Program-made: the position numbers and the translations under genes
The notes under the pieces: generated by a model
The model's input: the letters and a program-made list of their open reading frames with translations, nothing else
What the model was told of the DNA's origin: nothing
Databases searched by the model: none
From: Streptomyces sp. IMTB 2501
Lineage (GTDB): Bacteria > Actinomycetota > Actinomycetes > Streptomycetales > Streptomycetaceae
Direction: 5' to 3'
Length of the DNA: 64,000 bases
Assembly (NCBI RefSeq): GCF_001953885.1
Contig: NZ_MQUS01000035.1
Coordinates: 1-64,000 of the forward strand
In this document: piece by piece, positions 47,928-57,014 of the stretch
How the letters are laid out: each line of letters begins with the position of its first letter
How positions within the stretch are numbered: position 1 is the first letter of the stretch

Positions 47928-48957
47928 TGTGCCTCTTCCGCGATGGCGGCCCAGGAGTCCAGTCCGAGCAGTCTCCGGCCGAGTGGGGTGAGCGTGGCGG
48001 GGCCGTAGCGGTCGGCCTCGGGCTCACGGGCGTCGCCGAGGAGGGTGGCGTTCCACTCGGGGGTGGCGAGGGTGCGCCAGGATTCGACGCGGGAGTCGCG
48101 CAGGGCGGTGTGCTCCTCCAGGGCGGGCATCATCGACAGGTACTGGACGGCTCGGACACCGTTGTCAGAGAGGTTCGGTGCGACGCCGTGCGCCAGCAGC
48201 CCGTTGAAGATGAGCAGGTCGCCGGCCTGGAGGTCGGGGCGGATCACCGGGAATTCGGCCCGGTCGGTGCCGGGCCGGACGGGGTCGCGGCCGGACGGCT
48301 GGGTCACGCGCCACTCCTCGAAGCGGCGGAAGAGCTCCGGCGCGCACTGGAAGCCGCCGAGCTCGGGCCGGGTGTCGCCCAGGGCGATGATGCCCTGCAC
48401 GCGCTGCGGCAGGACGGCGAGAGTGGTGTCGACGTCCCAGTGCAGTTCGATGTCGAAGCCGTCGTCGGTGGGTTCGATCAGGGAGCGGGAACGGGTGCGT
48501 ATGTTGGGCGGGTTGAGGTTGAGCCGGTCCAGGGTGACCCACAGCTCCTCGCAGTCCCAGACGTCCACGAAGGCGTCGTAGACCCGCTGCGTCTGGCGGC
48601 TGTCCCAGAGGAGCTGGTGATGGTAGGCCTCGACGAAGCCGTAGATGAACAGGTGCTGGTCGAGTTCGGAGCGGAACTCCGGCTCCTCGTACCAGGTTTC
48701 GGGGCGGTCCGGGTCGAGGCCCTGGAACTGCCAGGCGAAGTCGAGGAGTTGCTTGGCCTCGCCTGGGGTTATGGCCTCACGGACGACGACGTAGCCGTAT
48801 GTCTGCCAGAAGGCGAAGTCCGCTTCGGACAGCACCCGCAGGGGGTGGGACTTCGCGAGGTCGCGCAGGGGGGCGGGGCGAGGTAGGTCTCGCCGTCGGC
48901 GCTGAAGTAGGGGCGTGTGGAGGCGGCTCGGTGGAGGAAGGGGTGGGGCGTTTGCAT
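47924..48957 (-). CDS. PhyH-like Fe(II)/2-oxoglutarate dioxygenase, apparent frameshift near the N-terminus
   Basis: The main frame from GTG 48835 (303 residues) has the metal facial triad: HWDVD (His132, Asp134) and LLAHGV (His216), with an Arg for 2-oxoglutarate at about 228. This start has no SD. In another frame an ATG at 48957 with AGAGGA upstream encodes MQTPHPFLHRAAS and RPYFSADGETYLAP. Adding one base to the G6 run at 48868-48873 joins it to LRDLAKSHPLRVLSEADF, giving about 344 residues. I therefore annotate the full span as one gene with a one-base deletion, real or an assembly error. First gene of a coupled five-gene operon; probably hydroxylates an amino acid or pathway intermediate. 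Confidence 0.75.
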
Positions 48958-49014
48958 GCGATTCCTCTGGAACACAAGGGCGGTTGGGATCCGGGAAAAG
49001 AGCAAGGTCGAGTG

Positions 49015-49038
49015 GGCCGCCCGCGCCGGCGGGCGGCC
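49015..49038 (-). terminator. Terminator hairpin after dasD
   Basis: A 10-bp GC stem (49015-49024 with 49029-49038) with a four-base loop, 15 bases after the dasD stop on the minus strand and before the oxygenase gene. Confidence 0.65.
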
Positions 49039-49052
49039 GATGGGCCCGTGGG

Positions 49053-50561
49053 TCAGCCCGCTACGACCGCCTCGGCGGCCGCCACCGAGCAGACTCGGGC
49101 GGCGCCGTAGGTGGCGATGTGCAGGGCGCCGCGCGGGGCGGCCTGCGGCAGGCCCATCTCCACGACGACGGTGTCGGGGCGGGCGGTGAGCAGGGTGTCG
49201 AGGGCGGCGCCCATCCAGGGGTGCCGGTGCTCGTCGCGGACCACGGCGACGATCCGGCGGCCCCGCAAGGCGGCGAGTGCCGCTTCACCGGCTCCCTCGC
49301 CGGAGAAGGAGGCGGATTCGGTGCCGGGCAGCAGCCGCTCCAGCTCGGCGGCGACGCCCCAAGGGGTCTGGTCGCCGACGGCGATGTTGCGGGCCGGCTC
49401 GAACTGGGCGACATGGACCGGTGCGGTGAGCGGTGCGGCGGCGCCGGACCGGGTCACCCGCAGCGCGCGGCGGGCCGCGACCAGGCCGATCTCCGGCTGC
49501 GGCTCGGTGTCCACCCCGCTGTGCGCCTGGGCGGTCCAGCGGGCCAGGTCGCGCACCCGGGCAGCCGCGTCGGCGAGCCGTTCCTCGGGCAGTTCGCCGG
49601 AGCGTACGGCGGCCACGAGCGCGTCCCTGAGCCCCAGGACCGTACCCTCGTCGCACAGTCCGCCACCGACGCAGATGGCGTCGGCGCCGGCCGCGATCGC
49701 GAGGACCACGCCGTTCGCCAGGCCGTAGGTGCCGGAGATCGCGCGCATCTCCATGCCGTCGGTGACGATCAGGCCCTGGTAGCCGAGTTCGTCACGCAGC
49801 AGCTCGGTGAGGATGCGGCGGGACAGGGTGCCGGGGCGGTCCGGGTCGAGGGCGGGCACGAGGATGTGCGCGCTCATGATCGCCCGGGTGCCGACGGCGA
49901 TGGCCGCACGGAACGGCGGGAGTTCGCGGGCGTAGAGGGTGTCGGCGTCGACGTCGATGCGGGGTACGGCGTGGTGGGAGTCGACGTTGGTGTCGCCGTG
50001 GCCCGGGAAGTGCTTGGTGCAGGCCGCTACGCCGGTGGACTGGAGGCCCTCCACCCAGGCGGCGGTGTGCCGGGCGACCAGATCGGTGCTCGCGCCGAAG
50101 GAGCGGACGCCGATGACGGGGTTGTCGGGGTTGGCGTTGACGTCGGCGGAGGGCGCCCAGTCGAAGTTGACGCCGCAGGCGGCCAGGCGCCGGCCCAGCT
50201 CGCGGGAGACGGCGCGGGTGAGGTCGGGGTCGTCCACGGCGCCGAGGGCGTGGTTGCCGGGGAAGGAGGAGCCGGTGCGCACGTCGAGGCGGGTGACGTC
50301 GCCGCTCTCCTCGTCGATGGCGACGAGCAGGTCTTCCCGCTCGGCCCGCAACTGCGCGGTGAGCGTGGTGACTTGCTCCTCGGTGATGACGTTGCGGCCG
50401 AACAGGGCGACGGAGGCGAGTCCCTCACCGAGGCGGCGGCGCACCCAGTCGGGCGCGGTGGTGCCGTCGAACCCGGGCTGGAGGACCGCGAGGGCGTCGC
50501 GGGTGAGGGTGCCGCCCGCGGCGCCTCCGCTGTCGGACGCGGTGGTGGCGAGTGTGGTCAT
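49053..50561 (-). CDS. dasD: GH3 beta-N-acetylglucosaminidase, DasD type
   Basis: 502 residues of the NagZ/GH3 kind. The catalytic pair motif is KHFPGHGDTNVDSHHA (His as general acid/base) and the nucleophile Asp is in LIVTDGMEMRA. There is no signal peptide, so it should act in the cytoplasm on imported chitooligosaccharides, releasing GlcNAc. A C-terminal domain of about 150 residues follows the barrel. Seven bases after the dasC stop, in the same operon. Confidence 0.92.
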   Translation of the reverse strand: MTTLATTASDSGGAAGGTLTRDALAVLQPGFDGTTAPDWVRRRLGEGLASVALFGRNVITEEQVTTLTAQLRAEREDLLVAIDEESGDVTRLDVRTGSSFPGNHALGAVDDPDLTRAVSRELGRRLAACGVNFDWAPSADVNANPDNPVIGVRSFGASTDLVARHTAAWVEGLQSTGVAACTKHFPGHGDTNVDSHHAVPRIDVDADTLYARELPPFRAAIAVGTRAIMSAHILVPALDPDRPGTLSRRILTELLRDELGYQGLIVTDGMEMRAISGTYGLANGVVLAIAAGADAICVGGGLCDEGTVLGLRDALVAAVRSGELPEERLADAAARVRDLARWTAQAHSGVDTEPQPEIGLVAARRALRVTRSGAAAPLTAPVHVAQFEPARNIAVGDQTPWGVAAELERLLPGTESASFSGEGAGEAALAALRGRRIVAVVRDEHRHPWMGAALDTLLTARPDTVVVEMGLPQAAPRGALHIATYGAARVCSVAAAEAVVAG

Positions 50562-50568
50562 CGGGGCG

Positions 50569-51399
50569 TCATCCCTTCACGGCGCCGTCGGTCAGACCGC
50601 TGACAGCCTTGCGTTGCAGGAAGATGAAGAGGATCAGGATGGGCAGCGCGAACAGGGACGAGGCGGCCATCGTGGCGCCCCAGTCGTCGCCGAAGGCGGT
50701 CTGGAACTGCGACAGCCACAGCGGCAGCGTCTGCTTCTCGATGTCCTTGTTGAGGATCAGGACGAGCGGGAACTCGTTCCATGCGGTGATGAACCCGAAC
50801 AGCGAGGTGGCCATGAGGCCGGGCGCCAGCAGCGGGAAGATCACCTTGCGGAAGGCCTGCATACGGGTGCAGCCGTCGACCATCGCCGACTCCTCCAGCT
50901 CCTTCGGCACGGCGGCGACGTAGCCGCGCAGCGTCAGGATGGTGAGGGGCAGCACCATCATCGTGTAGAAGACGGTGAGCGGGACCAGGCTGTTGAGCAT
51001 GTCGTTGTCACGGACGATCATGTAGATGGCGATGATCATGACCTCCCAGGGGGCCATCTGCGCCAGCATGAAGGTCACGATGAGCCCGCGTCGCCCCCGG
51101 AACCGCATCCGCGCCAGCGCGAACGCGGCGAACAGGGCGATGACGAGCGAGACCAGCACCGAACAGACCGTGACGGTGACCGAGTTGAGGACCAGCGTCC
51201 AGAAGTGGTCGGCGTGGACCGCCCTCGTGAAGTGGCTGAAGGTGACGTTCGTCGGGAACCACACCGGGTTCTCGGAGATGATGTCGTTGGTGGGCTTGAA
51301 GGCCGTCGCGAACATCCAGTAGACGGGGAACACGAAGCCGGCGAAGAGGATGACGGCGGTCGCGTTGGGCCAGATACGGCCGAAGAGCGAGCGCTTCAC
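50569..51399 (-). CDS. dasC: Chitooligosaccharide ABC permease, DasC type
   Basis: A 276-residue MalG-like permease with six helices and the EAA-type loop KELEESAMVDGCTRMQAFRK. The GTG start overlaps the dasB stop by four bases. No ATPase is encoded; MsiK elsewhere is the expected partner. Confidence 0.9.
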   Translation of the reverse strand: MKRSLFGRIWPNATAVILFAGFVFPVYWMFATAFKPTNDIISENPVWFPTNVTFSHFTRAVHADHFWTLVLNSVTVTVCSVLVSLVIALFAAFALARMRFRGRRGLIVTFMLAQMAPWEVMIIAIYMIVRDNDMLNSLVPLTVFYTMMVLPLTILTLRGYVAAVPKELEESAMVDGCTRMQAFRKVIFPLLAPGLMATSLFGFITAWNEFPLVLILNKDIEKQTLPLWLSQFQTAFGDDWGATMAASSLFALPILILFIFLQRKAVSGLTDGAVKG

Positions 51400-52394
51400 A
51401 GCTCGTCCTCCTCTTGCTTGAGCACCATGCGCAGGTAGTACGAGGTGATGACGAGCAGCGCCAGGATGGTCAGGAAGGAGATCGCCGCGCCGACTCCGAA
51501 GTGCTGGTTGCCGACGCCCTCGACATAGGCGTAGATCGGCAGGGTCTCGGTGAGGCGGTCGGGGCCGCCCTCGTTGATGGCGAAGACCTGCGGGAACGCC
51601 TTGAAGACCCAGATGACCTCAAGGAAGGTCGTGGAGTAGAGGAACGGCCGCAGAAAGGGCAGGGTCACGGAGGTGAAGCTCTGCCAGGCGCCGGCGCCGT
51701 CCAGGGCGGCGGCCTCGTACAGCTCCTTGGGGATGGTAGTGGTGGCGGCGTACAGGTTGATCGCGACGAACGGGACCGACTGCCACACGATGAGCAGGAC
51801 GATCACGGAGAAGGTGGAGAACTGGCTGCCCATCCAGTTGTAGTCGGCCATGGAGTGCCAACCCAGCTTGTCCAGGACCCAGTTGACGACGCCGAAGCGC
51901 TGGGCGAACAGCCACTGGTAGACGGTGGTGGCCGCGATGTAGGGCATGGCCCAGGCGAGGACGAGGCCCACCAGGAGCGTGAGCCGCATCTTCTTGCCGA
52001 GGCGGGCCAGCAGCAGCCCGATCAGGGTGCCGAACGCCATGATCAGGACCACGTTGGCGGCGGTGAAGAAGACCGAGCGCTCGACGACCTTCCAGAAGTC
52101 CGAACCGGTCAGGACCTCCTTGTAGTTGTCGACGCCGTTCCACTCGGTGAGGTGCTGGATGAGCTGCCGCGGGTTGAGGTTCTGGAACGACAGCATGCCG
52201 TTCTTGACCAGGGGCCAGCCGAGCAGGACCACCGTGGCCAGCAGTGCGGGCAGCAGGAGCAGGTAGGGGGCGGCAACGCCGCGGCGGGACGGGGACCCGG
52301 AGTCACGGTCCGCACCCCGCGGCGGCCCCGGTATCCGGGCCTTGCGGACAGCGGGCTCCCCGGCCGTGTCCGTGCCTTCGGTCTGCACTGACAT
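51396..52394 (-). CDS. dasB: Chitooligosaccharide ABC permease, DasB type
   Basis: A 332-residue MalF-like permease with six helices after a roughly 45-residue cytoplasmic N-terminus; the EAA loop is PKELYEAAALDGAGAWQSF. ATG at 52394 (MSVQTEGTDT) has GGAAGAG about ten bases upstream; longer starts lack one. Ninety-nine bases after the dasA stop. Confidence 0.9.
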   Translation of the reverse strand: MSVQTEGTDTAGEPAVRKARIPGPPRGADRDSGSPSRRGVAAPYLLLLPALLATVVLLGWPLVKNGMLSFQNLNPRQLIQHLTEWNGVDNYKEVLTGSDFWKVVERSVFFTAANVVLIMAFGTLIGLLLARLGKKMRLTLLVGLVLAWAMPYIAATTVYQWLFAQRFGVVNWVLDKLGWHSMADYNWMGSQFSTFSVIVLLIVWQSVPFVAINLYAATTTIPKELYEAAALDGAGAWQSFTSVTLPFLRPFLYSTTFLEVIWVFKAFPQVFAINEGGPDRLTETLPIYAYVEGVGNQHFGVGAAISFLTILALLVITSYYLRMVLKQEEDEL

Positions 52395-52493
52395 CAATTG
52401 CCATCTCTTCCGTGGCCGTACGAACTCCGTGTGCCGTACGTGCGGACGGGACACGGAGCCGGGGGCGCCCGTCGTGGCGCCCCCGGCGGGTCA

Positions 52494-53762
52494 TCAGTTC
52501 TGCTGGGCCAGGCGCTTGTTGATCTCACCCTCGACGTCCTTGGCGGCCGCCGCCGGGTCCTTGCCGGTGAGCACCGCGGTCATGTAGGACTTGATCGGAT
52601 TCGGGGTGTTCTCCACCGCGGCCCACTCCGGGATCAGCGGGGTGGTGCCGCCGCCCGCTGCGGCGGGCGCGGCGGCCTCGGCGGCGGCGTTGCCCTTGAG
52701 GTTGCTCTGCAGGGACGTCTTGTTGGGGACGATGCCGTTGAGCTTGGCCAGTTCACCCTCGTACTGGTCGGACAGGGCGACCTTCAGGAACTCCTTGGCC
52801 AGGGACTGCTTCTTGCTGTTCTGGGCGACGGCGAGGTTGGAGCCGCCGAGGAAGACGCCCTCGGGCTTGTCGGCCGTCGCGCCCGGGATGGTGAAGTAGC
52901 CGAGGTCCTTCTCGATGGACTTGTTGGTCTGGATGGCGGTCCCGGCCTCCCAGCCCATGCCGATGATGGCGCCGGTCTTGCCCTTGGCGAAGATCGTGGC
53001 CTGCTGCGGGGTGGCCTCGTCCTTGTCCTTGGGGGCCTTGGAGTAGGAGGCGTACTTCTTGTAGATCTCCATGGCGGCGGAGACCTTCGGGTCGGCGAGG
53101 CTGGAGACGTACTTGCCGCCCTGCTTCTTCACCAGCTCGCCGCCCTGGCCGATGATCAGGCCGTCGAGGAAGTACCAGTTCTGGCCCGGCAGATAGAGCG
53201 GCTCGGCGTCGGTCTTCTTGCCGATGGTGTCGAGGTCCTTGAAGAACTCGTCGCGGGTCTTCGGGGTGGACGTGATGCCGGCCTTCGCCCAGATCGCCTT
53301 GTTGTAGATGACGACGCGGTTGGCGAAGTACCAGGGGGCGGCGTACTGCTTGCCCTCGAACACGGAGGACTGGGAGACCGACGGAGTCCAGTCGGCACCG
53401 GTCTCCTTCTTGACGTCGGCGAGGTCGGCGAGACCGCCGGTGGCCGCGTAGGCGGGGGTCTGGGTGTTGCCGACCTCCAGGACGTCCGGCGGGTTGTCCT
53501 CGGAGAGGGCGGTGGTGATCTTCTGCTGGATCCCGTCCCACTTCTGGATCTCGAACTTGACCTTCGCGCCGGTCTTCTTCTCGAAGGCGGCCTGGACGTC
53601 CTTGGTCCACTGTGGCGGCGCGGAGCCGTCCATGGTCCAGACCGTCAGCGTCTGGCCCTTCCAGCTGCCCGGTCCCGCGTCCTTGCCGCTGTTTCCGCCA
53701 CACGCCGCAACGGAGACCATCATGCCCGCGATCACGATCGCGGCAGCGAGCTTGCGCTTCAC
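52494..53762 (-). CDS. dasA: Chitooligosaccharide-binding lipoprotein, DasA type
   Basis: A 422-residue solute-binding lipoprotein with signal peptide and lipobox SVAAC (about residue 21). Segments such as TLTVWTMDGSAPPQWTKDV, NPPDVLEVGNTQTPAYA and GVFLGGSNLAVA are characteristic of DasA, which binds chitobiose and longer chitooligosaccharides. By memory it is clearly but not closely identical to S. coelicolor DasA (my rough impression is near 70%). GTG start with GAGGAGGG upstream. Its promoter carries two dre-like sites and is divergent from dasR. Confidence 0.9.
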   Translation of the reverse strand: MKRKLAAAIVIAGMMVSVAACGGNSGKDAGPGSWKGQTLTVWTMDGSAPPQWTKDVQAAFEKKTGAKVKFEIQKWDGIQQKITTALSEDNPPDVLEVGNTQTPAYAATGGLADLADVKKETGADWTPSVSQSSVFEGKQYAAPWYFANRVVIYNKAIWAKAGITSTPKTRDEFFKDLDTIGKKTDAEPLYLPGQNWYFLDGLIIGQGGELVKKQGGKYVSSLADPKVSAAMEIYKKYASYSKAPKDKDEATPQQATIFAKGKTGAIIGMGWEAGTAIQTNKSIEKDLGYFTIPGATADKPEGVFLGGSNLAVAQNSKKQSLAKEFLKVALSDQYEGELAKLNGIVPNKTSLQSNLKGNAAAEAAAPAAAGGGTTPLIPEWAAVENTPNPIKSYMTAVLTGKDPAAAAKDVEGEINKRLAQQN

Positions 53763-53857
53763 GCCACCCTCCTCAGGGATGCCTCTAACCCCCCACGCCC
53801 TCGGCGGTGACCTGCGTACGACGCTGTTGCACGTAGGGCTCGGGACCTGGCCACTAA

Positions 53858-53869
53858 TGGTGTAGACCA
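53858..53869. promoter_or_regulatory. dre-like site 1 of dasA
   Basis: TGGTGTAGACCA matches the dre core TGGTCTAGACCA at 11 of 12 positions. It falls just downstream of the predicted dasA transcription start. Confidence 0.7.
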
Positions 53870-53878
53870 GTACGGTGG

Positions 53879-53907
53879 AGCTTGGCCTAGACCTTTCGGG
53901 GTGTCAA
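53879..53907 (-). promoter_or_regulatory. Predicted dasA promoter
   Basis: On the minus strand TTGACA (53902-53907), 17-base spacer, CAAGCT (53879-53884). A dre-like site lies within the spacer, a classical repression geometry. Confidence 0.55.
53883..53894. promoter_or_regulatory. dre-like site 2 of dasA
   Basis: TGGCCTAGACCT matches the dre core at 10 of 12 positions, 25 bp centre-to-centre from site 1, between the predicted -35 and -10 of dasA. Confidence 0.65.
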
Positions 53908-54020
53908 GGGTGGCCCCGGAAGGCGATTCCGGCCGTTACGAGAACGTCACCGGAGTGCGTCCGTCCGGATCCTCCCCTTTCGCCCGGGCATCCGGCTGGA
54001 CCGCGCCGGCGGTAGCGAGT

Positions 54021-54032
54021 TGGACTAGACCA
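54021..54032. promoter_or_regulatory. dre-like site of dasR
   Basis: TGGACTAGACCA matches the dre core at 11 of 12 positions. It overlaps a -35-like TAGACC (54026-54031) that stands 17 bases from TATAAC (54049-54054), about 32 bases before the dasR ATG. This suggests autoregulation. Confidence 0.65.
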
Positions 54033-54086
54033 TAGGGCAGTTGGTCGCTATAACGGGAGACCGTCGACACAGCCGGGAAGGCAGGC

Positions 54087-54884
54087 ATGACCACCGACGT
54101 CAGCAGCGCCCAGCCGCACAGAGGGGCGTCCGGCCGCACCGCGCGCGTGCCGAAGTACTACCGGATCAAACAGCGGCTGCTCGCCATGGCCGAGGAACTG
54201 CAGCCCGGCTCGGCCATGCCGGCCGAGCGGCTGCTCGCCGTCCGCTTCGACACCTCACGGACCACCGTCCGGCAGGCGCTGCAGGAACTGGTCGGCGAGG
54301 GCCGCCTCGACCGGATCCAGGGCAAGGGCACCTTCGTCGCCCAGCCCAAGCTGTACCGCACGCTCCAGCTCACCTCGCACACCGAGGACATGCGGGCGCA
54401 GGGACTCACGCCCGCCTCACAGGTGCTGGACATCGGGGAGGTACCGGCCGACGAGCGGCTCGCGGGCCTGCTCGGCATCGGGATCGGCGAACGGGTGCTG
54501 CGCATCGAGCGGCTGCGGCTGGCCAGCGGCGACCCCATGGCGATCGAGACCACCCATCTCTCCGTGCGCCGCTTTCCCGGTCTGCGCGCCTCCCTGACCA
54601 CGTACCCCTCGCTCTACACCGCGCTCGCCGAGGTGTACGGCGTCCATCTCGCGGAGGCCGACGAGACCATCGAGACCTCGCTGTCGACCCCGCGCGAGGC
54701 GCAGTTGCTCGCCACGGACGTGGGGTTGCCGATGCTGTTGCTGTCCCGGCATTCGCGGGACGCCGAGGGGACACCGGTGGAGTGGGTGCGGTCGGTGTAC
54801 CGGGGGTCGCGGTACAAGTTCGTGGCGGCGCTGCGCCGGCCGGTGGAGGGAGCGGTGGTACGGCGGGCCGGCGGGTCCTGGTGA
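54087..54884 (+). CDS. dasR: GntR/HutC regulator of the DasR family
   Basis: 265 residues: winged helix (about 22-92; TSRTTVRQALQELVGEGRLD, IQGKGTFVAQPK) and a UTRA ligand domain (about 98-250) ending VEWVRSVYRGSRYKF. DasR represses chitin/GlcNAc uptake and many antibiotic genes and is released by amino-sugar phosphates. DasR orthologues are highly conserved between streptomycetes, whereas this sequence differs at many positions from the S. coelicolor protein as I remember it, and the locus is not in its usual place. It may be a paralogue. ATG at 54087 is supported by the promoter geometry; an SD-like GGGAAGG lies 10 to 15 bases upstream. Confidence 0.88.
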   Translation: MTTDVSSAQPHRGASGRTARVPKYYRIKQRLLAMAEELQPGSAMPAERLLAVRFDTSRTTVRQALQELVGEGRLDRIQGKGTFVAQPKLYRTLQLTSHTEDMRAQGLTPASQVLDIGEVPADERLAGLLGIGIGERVLRIERLRLASGDPMAIETTHLSVRRFPGLRASLTTYPSLYTALAEVYGVHLAEADETIETSLSTPREAQLLATDVGLPMLLLSRHSRDAEGTPVEWVRSVYRGSRYKFVAALRRPVEGAVVRRAGGSW

Positions 54885-54929
54885 AGTGACGGTGGTGCCG
54901 TCGGCCGTCGAGGTGCCGTGGCCGTTCCC

Positions 54930-56498
54930 TCAGTCCAGGAACGCCGTCTCGACCCAGCGGCGTACCGCGTGCGGACGCATCCGGTGCAGCCGGTCCACGG
55001 TGTCGGCGACCTCCTGGGCGCCGCCCACCGACAGGAACTTCTCCCGCACCAGCTCGGCATGGCCGGCCCGGGTCTCCGGACCTGCGGCGCCGACCGGGAT
55101 CAGCCGGGTGCGCGAGACCGTACGGCCGTCCGTCAGCCGTACCGTGACCCGGGCGCCGGTCGCCTTCGTGGACCGGGAGAAATCCCGGCCGTCGCTCTCC
55201 AGCACGCCCACCAGATCCACCAGTTCGTCGCCGCCGAAGCCGCGCAGCCACGGCACGGCCCGCTCCCCCGCCTCGCGCACCGCTTCCCCGAACGGCGCGT
55301 CGGACAGGAAGAGTTCGCGGGTCATCTCCGTGTCGTGCTCCAGCCGGATCCGCTTGGCCAGCGCCCAGCGGTCGGGGTCGTCCAGATACGGCGGGGAGAA
55401 GTCGTCCACGCCGAATCCGCCGGTGAGCAGGGTGGTGGCGACCGGGTAGGGCACGTCCAGGACCAGCGCGCCCAGCGGGGAGCCGGGGCCGGTCACGTAC
55501 CGGGCGGCCCGCTCCCCCGCGAACAGTGTGTACAGGGACGCCTCGACCACCACCTCGGCCACGTCGCGCGGCCGTACGGCGCCGAGTTCCCGGTGGATCT
55601 CGGCCGCGCAGTCGACGGCCGCGTCGATGCCGGGGCCGCCCGGGTGCATCTTGAAGGACAGGGTGTCCGTGTGCCAGCGGCGGCCGAGCCCCTTGGCCAC
55701 CGCCTGGGGCAGCGGCACGGTCGCGAAGCGGGCCAGGAAGCCGTCGCTGTGCTCCATGATGTCCGGCGCCCCGCGCAGCCCCGCGTACGCGGCGTCGCAG
55801 GCGTCCATCGCGGTGCGCACCGGGGTGAAGGTGTTGAACAGCCGGGCGTCGCTGGCCAGGAAGGCCCGCATCAGCGGCCAGTTGGGCATCGCGAAGGCCA
55901 GCCCGAAGGCGTTCTCGAACAGGGTCGCCGGAGCCCGGTCGCAGTGCAGCCGGCCGGCCACCGCGCCGGCCAGATGGGTGTGTACGGCGCTCTGGCCGCG
56001 CAGGGGTCCGAGGGTGGCGGAGGCGGTGATCCGGGCCGCGCACTCGTTGGCCGCGACCACCGCGGTGAGCAGCGAGAGCCCGTCCAGCTGACGGGCGTAG
56101 GCGAAGGCGAGCGGGACGGCGACCGTGGAGTTCGACAGGTGTCCGGCGTACGCGGTGTCGTCCAGGTTGAGCCAGGAGCCGAGCGCGGCGAAGACGCCGG
56201 CCGCCTGCCGTGGATCGCGCTGCATGGGGTGCCCGAAGGCAGCCACCAGCCGTCTGCCGAGCGGGTGTTGGAGGCCGGCGCGGATGGAGGAGATCTGCGA
56301 CAGCACCTGGCTCGCGGCGAGCTTCAGCACCCGGCACGGGATGTCCTGCGGGCGCAGGGTCGCGGCCCAGTGCGAGAGTTCCCGCAGCGGGGTGTCGGCG
56401 GGGGTGCGGCCGCGGGCGGCCCGGGGCGGGGTGCGGGCCTGCTCGGCCCAGTCGGCGCACAGCGCCCGGGCGACGCTCTCCGCTAGGACGGCGGTCAT
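54930..56498 (-). CDS. MmgE/PrpD-family protein
   Basis: 522 residues with the all-helical MmgE/PrpD core (LNLDDTAYAGHLSNSTVAV, AANECAARI, HTHLAGAVAGRL, FKMHPGGPGIDAAVDC). Known members dehydrate 2-methylcitrate or act on itaconate-like acids, but many cluster members are uncharacterised. No methylcitrate cycle genes are nearby, so a tailoring role in the adjacent natural-product cluster is more likely (inference). ATG at 56498. Separated from the next gene by a hairpin. Confidence 0.85.
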   Translation of the reverse strand: MTAVLAESVARALCADWAEQARTPPRAARGRTPADTPLRELSHWAATLRPQDIPCRVLKLAASQVLSQISSIRAGLQHPLGRRLVAAFGHPMQRDPRQAAGVFAALGSWLNLDDTAYAGHLSNSTVAVPLAFAYARQLDGLSLLTAVVAANECAARITASATLGPLRGQSAVHTHLAGAVAGRLHCDRAPATLFENAFGLAFAMPNWPLMRAFLASDARLFNTFTPVRTAMDACDAAYAGLRGAPDIMEHSDGFLARFATVPLPQAVAKGLGRRWHTDTLSFKMHPGGPGIDAAVDCAAEIHRELGAVRPRDVAEVVVEASLYTLFAGERAARYVTGPGSPLGALVLDVPYPVATTLLTGGFGVDDFSPPYLDDPDRWALAKRIRLEHDTEMTRELFLSDAPFGEAVREAGERAVPWLRGFGGDELVDLVGVLESDGRDFSRSTKATGARVTVRLTDGRTVSRTRLIPVGAAGPETRAGHAELVREKFLSVGGAQEVADTVDRLHRMRPHAVRRWVETAFLD

Positions 56499-56545
56499 GG
56501 CGGTACACCTTCCGTGCGTGCGGCTGGACGTCCAGGGGAACGCGG

Positions 56546-56580
56546 CCGCGGGAGCACCGTCGCGTCCGGTGCTCCCGCGG
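56546..56580 (-). terminator. Terminator hairpin after the SnoaL-like gene
   Basis: A 14-bp perfect stem (56546-56559 with 56567-56580), seven-base loop, 14 bases after the SnoaL-like stop on the minus strand. Confidence 0.7.
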
Positions 56581-56594
56581 GTGCGTGGGCGGTG

Positions 56595-56963
56595 TTACGC
56601 GGCCGGGACCTTGTCCAGGAAGCCGTAGACGGCCTTGATCCTGCCCTCCTCGTCGGTGACGAGGACGTCGAAGCCGATGGCGACCGGTTCGGCGCCCGGC
56701 TCCGTCACCAGGCCCCACTGGAAGCGGGCCTGCTGGTGGTGGGCGTCGACGGTGCCGTGCAGCTCGAAGCCGAGGCCCTTGAACTGGTCGCGGGCGCCGG
56801 CCACCACGGCTCCGAAGCCCTCGTGGCCCTCGACCGCGACGAGCGGGTCGATGTACGGGGCGTCGGCGGTGAACAGCTCGGCGATGGCCGCGGCGCGCTT
56901 GTCGGCGTCGGCCTCGTTCCAGATGTCGAGGTAGCGGGTGACGGTGGTGGTCAGGTCGCTCAT
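56595..56963 (-). CDS. SnoaL/NTF2-like small protein
   Basis: 122 residues of the NTF2-like cone fold: YLDIWNEADADKRAAAIAEL, FTADAPYIDPLV, GRIKAVYGFLDKVP. SnoaL-like proteins include polyketide cyclases, epoxide-opening enzymes and isomerases; the role here is open. ATG at 56963. It lies 51 bases after the lipid-kinase-like gene. Confidence 0.85.
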   Translation of the reverse strand: MSDLTTTVTRYLDIWNEADADKRAAAIAELFTADAPYIDPLVAVEGHEGFGAVVAGARDQFKGLGFELHGTVDAHHQQARFQWGLVTEPGAEPVAIGFDVLVTDEEGRIKAVYGFLDKVPAA

Positions 56964-57014
56964 GCGGGCGATCTCCTCAGGTGACGTGCTTCTTCGGTTC
57001 TTCGGACAGGTGGT

